A DNA stretch of 64,000 nt from Phytohabitans maris (GTDB lineage: Bacteria; Actinomycetota; Actinomycetes; Mycobacteriales; Micromonosporaceae), in NCBI RefSeq assembly GCF_031085175.1, contig NZ_JAVHUY010000005.1, positions 1 to 64,000 of the forward strand. Reading direction: 5' to 3'. Shown here piece by piece: positions 1-9,885 of the stretch. The translations under genes and the position numbers were made by a program. The notes under the pieces are model-generated. The model saw only the letters and a program-made list of their open reading frames with translations, was not told the DNA's origin and did no database searches. Each line of letters starts with the position of its first letter. Positions within the stretch are counted from its first letter, which is position 1.

Positions 1-981
1 AGAGGGCATCTGATCTCAATACGGGATAATTTGGTATAGGCGCGACGATGTATTCGAAAACAACATCCCACACGTAGTCCATCTGGTCTGGTACAGCACG
101 TGGGTGACCGCTTCCCGACGCCCGTACCGAACCGACCTGTCCGACGCGCGCTGGGCGTTGATCGAGCCGATCCTGACGCGGTGGCGGGCGGACCGGGTCG
201 GGTTGGGGATAGCGCCGATACAACATGACCTACGCGAGATCGTGAACGCGGTCCTGTACATCAACCGGACCGGGATTCCATGGGAGTACCTGCCGCACGA
301 CTTCCCTCCACATAAGACGGTTTACCACTACTATGCGTTGTGGGAAAAGGACGGCACGACTGAAGCGATCCACGAGGCGCTGCGCCGCAGGGTGCGGCGG
401 GCCGCCGGGCGGGCCGAGGAGCCCAGCGCGGCGATCATCGACGCGCAGACGGTCAAGACCTCCAACAATGTTCCAGAGTCATCGCAAGGAATCGACGCCG
501 GCAAGCGGATCAAGGGCCGGAAACGGCACATCGCCACAGACGTGCTCGGCCTGCTGCTGGTCGTGTTGGTCACTGCGGCGAGTGTGCACGACACGGCCGG
601 CGGCCGATACGTGGTCGACGAGCTCGCCGCCCACCGACCAGATGTGGTCAGGGTGTGGGTGGATGCCGGCTACAAGCAGAGCGTCATCGACCAGGGCGCG
701 GCACACGGCATCGATGTCGTGGTGGTGACCAAGGATCCCGACCAGCGCGGGTTCAAACCGCAACCCAAGCGGTGGGCGATCGAGCGGACCTTGGGCTGGC
801 TGATGCTTCATCGCCGGCTGGTCCGGGACTACGAGGCCGACCCGGCCCGATCCCGGACGATGATTCTCTGGGCAATGATCGACAACATGTCCCGGCGGTT
901 AACCGGAGAATCAACATCGACGTGGCGCACCACCCCAACAAATACGGACATTATCTGTCAGTTATAGATCAGATGCCCTCT
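1..981 (+). mobile_element. IS5-family insertion sequence
   Basis: A complete insertion sequence is bounded by perfect 15-bp inverted repeats, AGAGGGCATCTGATC at 1-15 and its reverse complement at 967-981. It encodes a single DDE transposase. The first 100 bases are AT-richer than the surrounding DNA. The window starts exactly at the left repeat, so the left target duplication cannot be seen; the base triplet after the right end is TTA. The right inverted repeat is present again at 1137-1151 because of a tandem duplication of the right end. Confidence 0.9.
104..967 (+). CDS. IS5-family DDE transposase
   Basis: This 287-residue protein catalyses cut-and-paste transposition of the surrounding element. 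An N-terminal DUF4096-like helical domain (about residues 8-85, with the typical 'GIPWEYLP' segment) precedes an RNase-H-like DDE domain. The likely catalytic acids are D113 in 'IIDAQTVKT', D187 in 'WVDAGYK' and E227 in 'WAIERTLGWL'; the last belongs to the IS5 signature around 'ERTLGWLMLHRRLVRDYE'. It starts at GTG 104 and its TAG stop overlaps the first base of the right inverted repeat, so the frame looks intact. The last 37 codons are present a second time after 1024 through the tandem duplication. The single-frame arrangement fits IS5 members that need no programmed frameshift. Confidence 0.88.
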   Translation: MTASRRPYRTDLSDARWALIEPILTRWRADRVGLGIAPIQHDLREIVNAVLYINRTGIPWEYLPHDFPPHKTVYHYYALWEKDGTTEAIHEALRRRVRRAAGRAEEPSAAIIDAQTVKTSNNVPESSQGIDAGKRIKGRKRHIATDVLGLLLVVLVTAASVHDTAGGRYVVDELAAHRPDVVRVWVDAGYKQSVIDQGAAHGIDVVVVTKDPDQRGFKPQPKRWAIERTLGWLMLHRRLVRDYEADPARSRTMILWAMIDNMSRRLTGESTSTWRTTPTNTDIICQL

Positions 982-1194
982 TATGTGGAGACCGGCGGCC
1001 CAAGCCCGGATTACCGAAATCAACGGACGATGATTCTCTGGGCAATGATCGACAACATGTCCCGGCGGTTAACCGGAGAATCAACATCGACGTGGCGCAC
1101 CACCCCAACAAATACGGACATTATCTGTCAGTTATAGATCAGATGCCCTCTTATGTGGAGACCGGCGGCCCAAGCCCGGATTACCGAAATCAAC
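855..1194. repeat. 170-bp tandem duplication of IS right end
   Basis: Positions 855-1024 and 1025-1194 are identical. The unit comprises the last ~113 bp of the transposase gene, the right inverted repeat and 43 bp of adjoining host DNA. The break points share a single C (854 and 1024). Because the unit includes flanking DNA, the duplication arose after insertion, by slippage or repair, and not by a second transposition. The stop codon of the neighbouring Lrp gene lies inside the second copy. Confidence 0.95.
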
Positions 1195-1693
1195 CCGGAT
1201 TCTTGTACGACGGCGCGTGCTGCGCGGCCGGCCGCTGACGGTGCGTGAGCAGCGGCAGCGTGCGGTGCGCGACCACCGTCGAGAGGACCACCACACTTGT
1301 GGAACGGCGGATGCCGGTCGACCGGTTGAGTTCGAGCAGGATTTGCTGGAGGTCGTCGTTGGAGCGGGCGGCGAGCCGGCAGAGCACGTCGCCGGTGCCG
1401 GTCGTCGCGTACGCCTCCAGCACGCCGGGGAGCGCGACCAGGTGCTCGGTCACCTCGTCGAGCCGCCCCTGCGCGATCTCCAGCGTCACGAACGCCTGCA
1501 CCGGGTAGCCGGCGGCGGCGAGGTCGACCTGCGGCCCGTATCCGGTGACGACGCCGGCGGCGCGCAGCCGCTCCAGCCGGGCGGTGACGGTGGCGCGGGC
1601 GACCCCGGCGAGGCGGGACAGCTCCAGCACGCCGACCCGCGGGTGCTCGGTCAGCAGCCGGAGCAGGGCCACGTCGAGTGTGTCGAGCTCCAT
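1190..1693 (-). CDS. Lrp/AsnC family transcriptional regulator
   Basis: A 167-residue Lrp/AsnC protein. An N-terminal winged helix-turn-helix (residues about 1-60, with 'LSRLAGVARATVTARLERL') is followed by a RAM ligand-binding domain (about 65-145). It is divergent from hppD with a 113-bp shared promoter region, so it most likely controls tyrosine degradation; in streptomycetes hppD is also flanked by a regulator of this type. The C-terminal tail and stop codon run into the last bases of the duplicated IS flank, so the original end of the protein may have been altered. The ligand is probably an aromatic amino acid or 4-hydroxyphenylpyruvate, which is inference from context only. Confidence 0.85.
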   Translation of the reverse strand: MELDTLDVALLRLLTEHPRVGVLELSRLAGVARATVTARLERLRAAGVVTGYGPQVDLAAAGYPVQAFVTLEIAQGRLDEVTEHLVALPGVLEAYATTGTGDVLCRLAARSNDDLQQILLELNRSTGIRRSTSVVVLSTVVAHRTLPLLTHRQRPAAQHAPSYKNPG

Positions 1694-3000
<1,307 letters not shown>

Positions 3001-3005
3001 CCCCT

Positions 3006-3059
3006 GTGATCGAAGCTCCCTTCACGTCGTTAGAACGACTTGAAGGGAGCTTCGATCAC
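3006..3059. repeat. 50-nt GATC palindrome, copy 1
   Basis: Core 3008-3057 reads GATCGAAGCTCC at the left and GGAGCTTCGATC at the right, with an inner hairpin GTCGTT-AG-AACGAC. Nearly the whole element can pair. It starts 8 nt after the hppD stop and ends 19 nt before the fumarylacetoacetase start, so it could end hppD transcription or stabilise its 3' end. There is no T-tract. Four further copies lie at 11415, 44849, 52013 and 60245. Confidence 0.85.
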
Positions 3060-3078
3060 GAATCCAGCGGGAGGCTCT

Positions 3079-4296
3079 GTGAGTTGGGTGACTGGGGTGG
3101 ACTCCGGGCATCCGTACGGTGTGCACAACCTGCCGTACGGCGCGGTCTCCGAGGGCGGCGGCGACCCGCGGCTCGTGGTGCGCGTCGGCGACCTCGGGTT
3201 GGACCTCGCGGCGGCGTGCGAGCGGCTGCTGCCCGACCTGGCGCCGCTGGTCGCCGGGCCGGTGCTCAATCCGCTGCTCGCCGCGCCGGCTCCGACCTGG
3301 CGCCGGCTGCGCGCCGCGCTCGTGGAGTGGCTCACTGACGAGTCAGTCAGGCCGGTCGTCGAGCCGCTGCTGACGCCGCTCGCGGAGGCGCGGACCCACC
3401 TGCCGTTCGCGGTCGGGGACTACGTCGACTTCTACGCCTCCGAGCACCACGCGTCGGCGGTCGGCCGCATCTTCCGCCCCGACTCGCCGCCGCTGCCGGA
3501 AAACTGGAAGCACCTGCCGATCGGGTACCACGGGCGCTCCGGCACGGTGGTCGTCTCGGGCACCCCGGTGGCCCGGCCGTCCGGACAGCGCCGCCTCTCC
3601 GGTGGCGCGATCGAGGTCGGGCCGAGCCGCCGGCTGGACATCGAGGCCGAGGTGGGCTTCGTGCTCGGCGCCGGCACCCGCCTTGGCGAGCCGGTCGCGC
3701 TGGCCGACGCGGCCGAGCACGTCTTCGGCGTCTGCCTGGTCAACGACTGGTCCGCGCGCGACCTGCAGGCGTGGGAGTACGTGCCGCTCGGCCCGTTCCT
3801 CGGCAAGTCGTTCGCGACGTCGGTCTCGCCCTGGGTCGTACCCCTGGATGCCTTTGACGGCGCGCGGACCGCGCCGCCGCCGCGCGACGTCGCGCTGGCG
3901 TCCTATCTGGACGATGCGGCGCAGCCGCCGTGGGGTCTCGACATCGCGCTGGAGGTCGAGCTCAACGGCACGGTGGTGTCCCGCCCGCCGTTCCCGGCGA
4001 TGTACTGGACCGCCGCGCAGATGCTCGCCCACATGACCGTCAACGGCGCCTCGATCCGCCCCGGCGACCTCTTCGCCTCCGGCACGGTCAGCGGCCCGGA
4101 GCCGGACCAGGCGGGTTCGCTGCTGGAGCTGAGCCGGGGCGGCCGGTCGCCGATCGAGCTGGCGGGCGGCGTGACCCGGTCGTTCCTGGAGGACGGCGAC
4201 CGGGTGGTGATCCGCGGCCGGGTGCCCGCCGCGCCGGGTCGCCCCGAGCTAGCCCTCGGCGAGGTCGCCGGCGTGGTCGTGGCCGCGCTCCAGTAG
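3079..4296 (+). CDS. fahA: fumarylacetoacetase
   Basis: Hydrolyses fumarylacetoacetate to fumarate and acetoacetate, the last step of tyrosine degradation. The 405-residue protein has the N-terminal SH3-like domain of the family ('GVHNLPYGAVS') and a C-terminal FAH fold. It carries the metal and catalytic region 'DYVDFYASEHHA', the segment 'EAEVGFVLG', the motif 'NDWSARDLQAWEYVPLG' and 'FGVCLVNDWSARD'. GTG 3079 is preceded by GGGAGG at a normal distance; the upstream ATG at 3040 lies inside the palindromic repeat and is not credible. It works with hppD just upstream. Confidence 0.93.
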   Translation: MSWVTGVDSGHPYGVHNLPYGAVSEGGGDPRLVVRVGDLGLDLAAACERLLPDLAPLVAGPVLNPLLAAPAPTWRRLRAALVEWLTDESVRPVVEPLLTPLAEARTHLPFAVGDYVDFYASEHHASAVGRIFRPDSPPLPENWKHLPIGYHGRSGTVVVSGTPVARPSGQRRLSGGAIEVGPSRRLDIEAEVGFVLGAGTRLGEPVALADAAEHVFGVCLVNDWSARDLQAWEYVPLGPFLGKSFATSVSPWVVPLDAFDGARTAPPPRDVALASYLDDAAQPPWGLDIALEVELNGTVVSRPPFPAMYWTAAQMLAHMTVNGASIRPGDLFASGTVSGPEPDQAGSLLELSRGGRSPIELAGGVTRSFLEDGDRVVIRGRVPAAPGRPELALGEVAGVVVAALQ

Positions 4297-4647
4297 GTCG
4301 AACGCCCGGCCGGCGGCCGCCGCCGCGTCCGGGTACGCCCGCTCGGCGGAACGCCCGGAGATGAGCTGGCGCCCGCTCCCCGCGGCGGTCCGCTAGCGGC
4401 CGCATCCGGACGCTCCGGGCCGTCGGGTGGCGCGGGCGGCGGGGTGGGCGCGCCGCGTCCCGCGACGGTGCCGTCTTCGACGAGCTCTCGAGCTGCCCCG
4501 TCTGTGCGTGCAGGCTGCCCCGTTCGTGCGTGCAGCTCGAGAGCTTCCCACCACATTGGTACCGACCCGCCCGCTCCTCGACGAGATCGGCGGCAGCCCG
4601 GCCAAGCGGCGGCAGGTGGACGCGTTCCTGCGCGCTCGCCGCCTCCT
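4297..4647. other. intergenic region with inverted repeat
   Basis: This region separates the convergent ends of fumarylacetoacetase and the transhydrogenase. It holds an inverted repeat, AGCTCTCGAGCT at 4483-4494 and AGCTCGAGAGCT at 4534-4545, enclosing two imperfect ~22-bp direct repeats of the form GCTGCCCCGT..GTGCGTGCAG. The same module reappears at 63464 and 63912. No gene was recognised. Confidence 0.6.
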
Positions 4648-6060
4648 CTACGCGCGCATGCGGTCGATGCTGCGCATCTTGTTCATGGCGTCGAGGGCGG
4701 CCACCTTGTAGGACTCGGCGAGCGTCGGGTAGTTGAAGACCGTGTCGACCAGGTAGTCGACCGTGCCCTGGCAGCCCATCACCGCCTGGCCGATGTGGAT
4801 GATCTCGGTGGCGCCGGTGCCGAAGACGTGCACGCCGAGCAGGGTGCGGTCGTCGGGGGAGACGAGGAGCTTGAGCATGCCGTACGAGTCGCCGATGATC
4901 TGGCCGCGGGCCAGCTCGCGGTAGCGGGAGACGCCGGTCTCGAACGGGACCCGGGCTTCGGTCAGCTCGTCTTCCGTGCGGCCGACGAAGCTGATCTCGG
5001 GGATCGTGTAGATGCCGATCGGCTGGAGCTGGTGCATCGCGCGCACCGGCTCGTCGCAGGCGTGGTGGGCGGCCAGCCGGCCCTGCTCCATCGACGTGGA
5101 GGCGAGCGCCGGAAAGCCGATCACGTCGCCGACCGCGTAGATGTGTGGCACCGCCGTGCGGAAGTGCTCGTCGACCTTGATGCGGCCGCGGCCGTCGGCG
5201 CTCAGCCCGGCGGCCTCCAGGTTGAGCTGGTCGGCCATGCCCTGGCGGCCCGCCGAGTACATGACGACGTCGGCCGCGATCCGCTTGCCGCTCTCCAGCA
5301 CCGCGAGCGCCCCGTTGGCGCGGCGCTCGACCGAGGCGACCGACTCGCTGAACCGGAACGTCACCGCCAGGTCGCGCAGGTGGTACTTGAGCGCCTCGAT
5401 GATCTCCAGGTCGCAGAACTCCAGCATCCGGTCGCGCCGCTCGACCACGGTCACCTTGGAGCCGAGCGCGGCGAACATCGACGCGTACTCGATGCCGATC
5501 ACGCCGGCGCCGACCACGACCAGCGACTGCGGGACGTGCTCGAGGTTGAGGATGCCGTCGGAGTCGATGACCGTGCGGTCGTCGAACTCGACCGAGGTCG
5601 GGCGGGCCGGGCGGGTGCCGGCGGCCACCACGATCTTCTCCGCGGTCACCTTGGACTCGCGGCCGGAGCCGTCGCTCACCGTGAGCGTGTGCGGGTCGGC
5701 GAACGTGCCGGTGCCGGTCAGCAGCCGGATCCGGTTGCGGGCGAGCTGGCTGCGGATGACGTCGATCTCCCGCCCGATCACGTGCTGGGTGCGCGCCGTG
5801 AGGTCGTCGACGGTGATGTCGTCCTTGAGCCGGTAGCTCTGCCCGTACATCTCCCGCTGGTTGAGGCCGGTCAGGTAGAGCACGGCCTCACGCAGCGTCT
5901 TGGAGGGGATGGTGCCGGTGTTGATGCACACCCCGCCCATCATGTGACGTCGCTCGATCACGGCGACCCGGCGGCCGAGCTTGGCGGCGGCGATCGCGGC
6001 CTTCTGCCCGCCGGGGCCGGAGCCCAGCACGAGCACGTCGAAGTCATACACGTGGACCAT
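4648..6060 (-). CDS. sthA: Si-specific NAD(P)+ transhydrogenase
   Basis: A 470-residue soluble flavoprotein that moves hydride between NADPH and NAD+. The N-terminal FAD Rossmann motif '[17 protein letters not shown]' is followed by '[19 protein letters not shown]'. This has the family hallmark of one cysteine instead of the CxxxxC redox disulfide of lipoamide dehydrogenase, which separates SthA from Lpd. An NAD(P)-binding motif '[20 protein letters not shown]' lies near the middle, and the C-terminal dimerisation domain contains '[13 protein letters not shown]'. It is convergent with fumarylacetoacetase and stands alone. Confidence 0.92.
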   Translation of the reverse strand: MVHVYDFDVLVLGSGPGGQKAAIAAAKLGRRVAVIERRHMMGGVCINTGTIPSKTLREAVLYLTGLNQREMYGQSYRLKDDITVDDLTARTQHVIGREIDVIRSQLARNRIRLLTGTGTFADPHTLTVSDGSGRESKVTAEKIVVAAGTRPARPTSVEFDDRTVIDSDGILNLEHVPQSLVVVGAGVIGIEYASMFAALGSKVTVVERRDRMLEFCDLEIIEALKYHLRDLAVTFRFSESVASVERRANGALAVLESGKRIAADVVMYSAGRQGMADQLNLEAAGLSADGRGRIKVDEHFRTAVPHIYAVGDVIGFPALASTSMEQGRLAAHHACDEPVRAMHQLQPIGIYTIPEISFVGRTEDELTEARVPFETGVSRYRELARGQIIGDSYGMLKLLVSPDDRTLLGVHVFGTGATEIIHIGQAVMGCQGTVDYLVDTVFNYPTLAESYKVAALDAMNKMRSIDRMRA

Positions 6061-6124
6061 TCTCGCAGGCCCGGGTTACCAGGGCCTTACGAAGAACCGG
6101 TCGGGGTCGTCGTACGGTTGGGCG

Positions 6125-7177
6125 ATGAGGTTCGGTCCAGCTGTGTTCGGGGGGCGCCCCGACGCCGCCACGGTCGGCGCCTCCCCGCAGTACCGGGACG
6201 GGCGCTTCCACAACACCGTGGCCGCCACGCTGCTGCCGCGCGGCGCGATGCGGGCGGCCATGCGCGAGATGATCTTCGGCAAGCAGGTGCGCCGGCCCAC
6301 CGGACCGGTCCCGCTGGTCGCGCCGGGCACCGTGCCCGCCGAGGGCCTGCACCTGACCTGGTACGGGCACGCGAGCACCCTCGTCGAGATCGACGGCTGG
6401 CGGGTGCTCTTCGATCCGGTGTGGAGCAAGCGGTGCTCGCCGTTCCCGTTCGCCGGGCCGCGCCGGCTGCACCCGCCACCGGTGCCGCTCGCCGCGCTGC
6501 CCCAGGTCGACGCGATCGTGATCTCGCACGACCACTACGACCACCTCGACCTGCCCACCGTGCGCGAGCTGGTCCGCACCCAGGAGGCGCCGTTCCTGGT
6601 ACCCCTCGGGGTGGGCGCCCACCTCGACCGCTGGCGGGTGCCGCGGCAGCGGATCGTCGAGCTCGACTGGGACGACGGCGTCGACATCGCCCCGGGGCGC
6701 GCCACCAGCGGAGCCGGCCTGCGCCTCACCGCGACCGCCGCGCGCCACTTCTCCGGGCGGCTCTTCGCCCGCGACCGTACGCTGTGGGGCTCCTGGGTGG
6801 TCGAGGCCGGCGGGCGCAAGGTCTTCTACACCGGCGACTCCGGCTACTTCGACGGCTACGCGGCGATCGGCGAGAAGTACGGCCCGTTCGAGGCGAGCCT
6901 CATCCAGATCGGCGCGTACAGCACGGCCTGGCCGGACATCCACATGACACCGGAGGACGCGGTCAAGGCGCACGTCGACCTGCGCGCCGGGCTGCTGCTG
7001 CCGGTGCACTGGGCGACGTTCGTGCTCTCGTACCACTCGTGGAGCGAGCCGGTCGACCGGCTGTGGCGGGAGGCGAAGGCGTTCGACGTGTCGGTGGCGA
7101 TCCCGCGGCCGGGCGAACGGGTCGACGTGGAGGCGCCGCCGGTGGTGGATGCCTGGTGGCAGCCGCTGAGTGGGTGA
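6125..7177 (+). CDS. MBL-fold metallo-hydrolase (NAPE-PLD/UlaG-like)
   Basis: A 350-residue metallo-beta-lactamase-fold protein of the NAPE-PLD/UlaG type. The metal motif is 'ISHDHYDHLDL' (HxHxDH), followed by 'ARHFSGR', the aspartate in 'FYTGDSGYFDGY' and the last histidine in 'PVHWATF'. Bacterial members of this group are annotated as phosphodiesterases or lipid hydrolases; the substrate cannot be told from sequence. There is no signal peptide, so it is probably cytoplasmic. ATG 6125 is chosen because the frame upstream antisense-overlaps sthA. It is divergent from sthA across about 65 bp. Confidence 0.85.
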   Translation: MRFGPAVFGGRPDAATVGASPQYRDGRFHNTVAATLLPRGAMRAAMREMIFGKQVRRPTGPVPLVAPGTVPAEGLHLTWYGHASTLVEIDGWRVLFDPVWSKRCSPFPFAGPRRLHPPPVPLAALPQVDAIVISHDHYDHLDLPTVRELVRTQEAPFLVPLGVGAHLDRWRVPRQRIVELDWDDGVDIAPGRATSGAGLRLTATAARHFSGRLFARDRTLWGSWVVEAGGRKVFYTGDSGYFDGYAAIGEKYGPFEASLIQIGAYSTAWPDIHMTPEDAVKAHVDLRAGLLLPVHWATFVLSYHSWSEPVDRLWREAKAFDVSVAIPRPGERVDVEAPPVVDAWWQPLSG

Positions 7178-7243
7178 TACTTGATCAACGCGTGCAATCT
7201 CGCGGCAACGTGACCGAAACGAGTGGCCCCGACGATCTGCGGC

Positions 7244-8509
7244 ATGCCGAAGAGATCGTTTTCGCGCCTCGGCGCCGTACTCCTCCCCGTCGTGTCGGCC
7301 GCGGTCACCGCGGCCCTCGTCGTCTCCGCGCTGGGCCAGCCGTCCGCGGCCCCCGCTCCTGAAAGCGACTCCACGTCCGTCAAGGTCGACGGCGTAGAAA
7401 CCCTGACCAACATCGAGAGCGTCGCGTACACGCAGGCCGTCGCCGCGGCGAAGGCGAAGAAGCCCAAGGTCACCGTCATCGGCACCGGCGGCACCATCTC
7501 CGGCGTCGCGACCTCGCGCAGCAGCTTCCAGGACTACCGCTCCGGCCAGATCGCCATCGGTGACATGGTCGGCTACCTCCAGCCGGAGATCGGTGCCGTC
7601 GCCGACGTCAGCACCGTCCAGTTCGGCAACAAGGGCTCCGGCGGGTACACGATCCCCGAGTTCCACGCGCTCACCCTCGCGGTGGAGACGGCGCTCAAGT
7701 CCTCCGACGGCGTCGTGGTGACCAGCGGCACCGACACGATGGAGGAGTTCGCGTACTGGCTCGACCTCTCGGTGCGCAGCCAGAAGCCGGTGGTGCTCAC
7801 CGGCGCCATGCGCCCGTGGGCGGCGGGGTCGCCGGACGGCCCGAAGGTGATCGGCGCCGACGGCCCGGCCAACCTCTACAACGCGATCGTGCTGGCCGCC
7901 AGCCAGGCCACGTACTGCTACGGCACTGTGCTGATGCTCGGCGACGAGTTCCACGCCGCGCGGGACGTGACGAAGACCAGCTCGTACCGGATGGACACGT
8001 TCCAGACCCGCGAGTTCGGCGTGCTCGGCTGGATCGACGGCCCGAACATCAAGGTCGGCCGCGCACCCGCCCGGATCCAGGAGTGCGACGACAAGAGCAA
8101 GTGGTACACGCCGTTCAACCTCAACAAGATCGGCCCCGAGACGCTGCCCCGCGTCGAGGTGGTGGCCGGCTACCAGCAGGCGGGTGGCGAGGCGATCACG
8201 GCGTTCGCGGACGCCGGCGTCAAGGGCATCGTCACCGCCGGCACGGGCGCGGGCGGCATATCGTCCGCGCAGAGTGCGGCCCGCACCGCCGCCGCGGCCA
8301 AGGGCGTGGTCTTCGTCAGCACGACGCGCACCGGCTCCGGCTCGGTGTACGGCGGCAGCACGACCCAGCCCATCATCGCCGGCGACGACCTGCTGCCGCA
8401 GAAGGCACGGCTGCTGCTGATGCTCAGCCTGGCGTTCGCCGGTGGCGACGTGGAGAAGGTCCGCAAGTGGGTGACCGGTCTCGGTAACCCGGAGTTCGAT
8501 CTGTCGTAG
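7244..8509 (+). CDS. secreted type II L-asparaginase
   Basis: Hydrolyses L-asparagine to aspartate and ammonia outside the cytoplasm. The 421-residue protein starts with a signal peptide ('MPKRSFSRLG', then a hydrophobic stretch to about residue 38 ending near QPSAAPA). The two catalytic threonine motifs of the family are present: 'IGTGGTISG' and 'VTSGTDTMEEFAYWLDL'. The length exceeds that of type I enzymes and fits type II with a leader. ATG 7244 is chosen over the GTG/ATG codons a few residues upstream because it puts positive charges directly before the hydrophobic core. Confidence 0.9.
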   Translation: MPKRSFSRLGAVLLPVVSAAVTAALVVSALGQPSAAPAPESDSTSVKVDGVETLTNIESVAYTQAVAAAKAKKPKVTVIGTGGTISGVATSRSSFQDYRSGQIAIGDMVGYLQPEIGAVADVSTVQFGNKGSGGYTIPEFHALTLAVETALKSSDGVVVTSGTDTMEEFAYWLDLSVRSQKPVVLTGAMRPWAAGSPDGPKVIGADGPANLYNAIVLAASQATYCYGTVLMLGDEFHAARDVTKTSSYRMDTFQTREFGVLGWIDGPNIKVGRAPARIQECDDKSKWYTPFNLNKIGPETLPRVEVVAGYQQAGGEAITAFADAGVKGIVTAGTGAGGISSAQSAARTAAAAKGVVFVSTTRTGSGSVYGGSTTQPIIAGDDLLPQKARLLLMLSLAFAGGDVEKVRKWVTGLGNPEFDLS

Positions 8510-8536
8510 TCCGGGACCTCCTTTTACCGTGGTGTG

Positions 8537-9649
8537 ATGGCCTCCTCCGCTGAGCTGCGTCGACGGTTCGTCGACGAGTTGTGGCGCGAGGGGGCCATCA
8601 CCCGTCCGGAGGTGGCGGAGGCGTTCGCGGCGGTGCCGCGGGAGGCGTTCGTCGGCGCGGGCTTCCACGGCCGGGACGGCACGTGGTTCGCCCCGGACGC
8701 CGAGGGCTTCCTGGACGCCGTGTACACCAACGACGTCCTCGTCACGAAGATCGAGGCCGGCCGCGCGACCAGTTCGTCCAGCCAGCCCTCGCTCATGGCC
8801 ACGATGATCGAGGCGCTCGACCTGACGCCCGGCGCGCGGGTGCTGGAGATCGGCGCGGGGACCGGCTACAACGCCGCGCTGATGTCCGCCGCCGGCGCGC
8901 AGGTGACCACAGTGGACGTACAGCCGGACGTGGTGGCCCGGGCCGCGACCGCGCTCGCGACGCTTTCCTCCACAGTGGACCTCAAGCTCGGTGACGGCTA
9001 CGCGGGCTGGCCGGCCGGCGCCCCGTACGACCGGGTGATCGTGACCGTCGGCGTGGCCGGCGCCGCACCGCCCTGGCTCGACCAGCTCGCACCCGGCGGT
9101 TTCGTGGTCGCGCCGACCCGGCACGCCGGCCACCACCCGGTGCTCCGCGTGGCGCGCGCCCCGGACGGCACCGTGCGCGCGACGGGCGTCTGCCCCGCCG
9201 GCTTCATGTCCGCGGCCGGCCCGCTCTCGGCCATGTTTCCGGGCGCCCACCCGCTCGGCGACGGCCCGCTGCCGCCGGCGACGGTGCGCCGCCCGGCCCG
9301 CTTCGACCCGCCGCTGGACGTCTTCCGCTACCACGACATGTGGTTCGCGCTGGGCGCCTGGGATCCCCGCACCACGTACGCCCAACCCCCGGACAGCAGC
9401 GGAAACGGCGGCTGCGCCCTGCTCGACGAGGCCGCGGAGGGCGGCGCCACGGTCTGGCCGGACGGTTCGATCGACGGCAGCGGCCCCAGCGCCGGGGCGT
9501 ACGCGGAGCGCGCGACGGCCCTGATCGACCGCTGGGTGGCCAGCGGCCGCCCGGCCGTACCCGCCTGGCAGGCGAGCATGGCCCTCGACGGCGACCCCGC
9601 GTACCCGATCTGGGTCCCCCGCGACTGGCACCGCGCCCCGGCGCGGTGA
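8537..9649 (+). CDS. PCMT-like SAM-dependent methyltransferase
   Basis: A 370-residue protein related to protein-L-isoaspartate O-methyltransferase. The class I SAM motif is 'VLEIGAGTGYNAALM', followed by 'VTTVDVQPDVV' and 'GDGYAGWPAGAPYDRVIVT'. The N-terminal part has the PCMT segment 'VPREAFVGAGF' and an 'SSSSQPSLMATMIEAL' substrate loop. A C-terminal extension of about 150 residues has no recognised motif. In actinomycetes such long PCMT-like proteins act either in repair of damaged proteins or, in RiPP clusters, on aspartate; nothing here ties it to the cluster 6 kb away. Confidence 0.82.
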   Translation: MASSAELRRRFVDELWREGAITRPEVAEAFAAVPREAFVGAGFHGRDGTWFAPDAEGFLDAVYTNDVLVTKIEAGRATSSSSQPSLMATMIEALDLTPGARVLEIGAGTGYNAALMSAAGAQVTTVDVQPDVVARAATALATLSSTVDLKLGDGYAGWPAGAPYDRVIVTVGVAGAAPPWLDQLAPGGFVVAPTRHAGHHPVLRVARAPDGTVRATGVCPAGFMSAAGPLSAMFPGAHPLGDGPLPPATVRRPARFDPPLDVFRYHDMWFALGAWDPRTTYAQPPDSSGNGGCALLDEAAEGGATVWPDGSIDGSGPSAGAYAERATALIDRWVASGRPAVPAWQASMALDGDPAYPIWVPRDWHRAPAR

Positions 9650-9744
9650 GGGACCAGTCCGCCGGCGGCACGAATCCGTGATTACCCGGATAGGGGTGCC
9701 GCCATAACGTCAACGTGACCCGAGCGAGACCCCAGGAGGCCACA

Positions 9745-9870
9745 GTGACCACCGAGTCCATCACCACCGAAAAGGCTCAGGCGCCCGTCGAGGCCGGCCG
9801 CGGCCTGCTGCTGACCATGCTGCTGATGGTCGTGCTCGGCGTCGCCGGCATGTACCTCGTGTCCCTCTGA
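9745..9870 (+). CDS. 41-residue single-pass membrane peptide
   Basis: A short gene too small for most gene finders. GTG 9745 is preceded by AGGAGG (9734-9739) at ideal spacing and the frame ends at TGA 9868-9870. The peptide starts VTTESITTEKAQAP and then has one hydrophobic segment 'GLLLTMLLMVVLGVAGMYLV', so it should be a small membrane protein with a cytoplasmic N-terminus. The strong ribosome binding site and typical third-position GC support it being real. Function unknown. Confidence 0.65.
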   Translation: MTTESITTEKAQAPVEAGRGLLLTMLLMVVLGVAGMYLVSL

Positions 9871-9885
9871 CCCGCCGAGCGACCC

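Noticed and set aside
3040-3078. ATG at 3040 as start of fumarylacetoacetase
   Set aside because: It lies inside the right arm of the 50-nt palindrome; GTG 3079 has a good GGGAGG and matches the family N-terminus.
4552-4650. Possible C-terminal gene fragment ('RPLLDEIGGSPAKRRQVDAF')
   Set aside because: Only about 35 residues look protein-like and no family could be named; it could be chance coding bias beside sthA.
6044-9631. Open frame of almost 1200 codons on the minus strand
   Set aside because: It is antisense to four well-supported genes and its product is Arg/Gly/Ala/His-rich without domains, a usual effect of high third-position GC.
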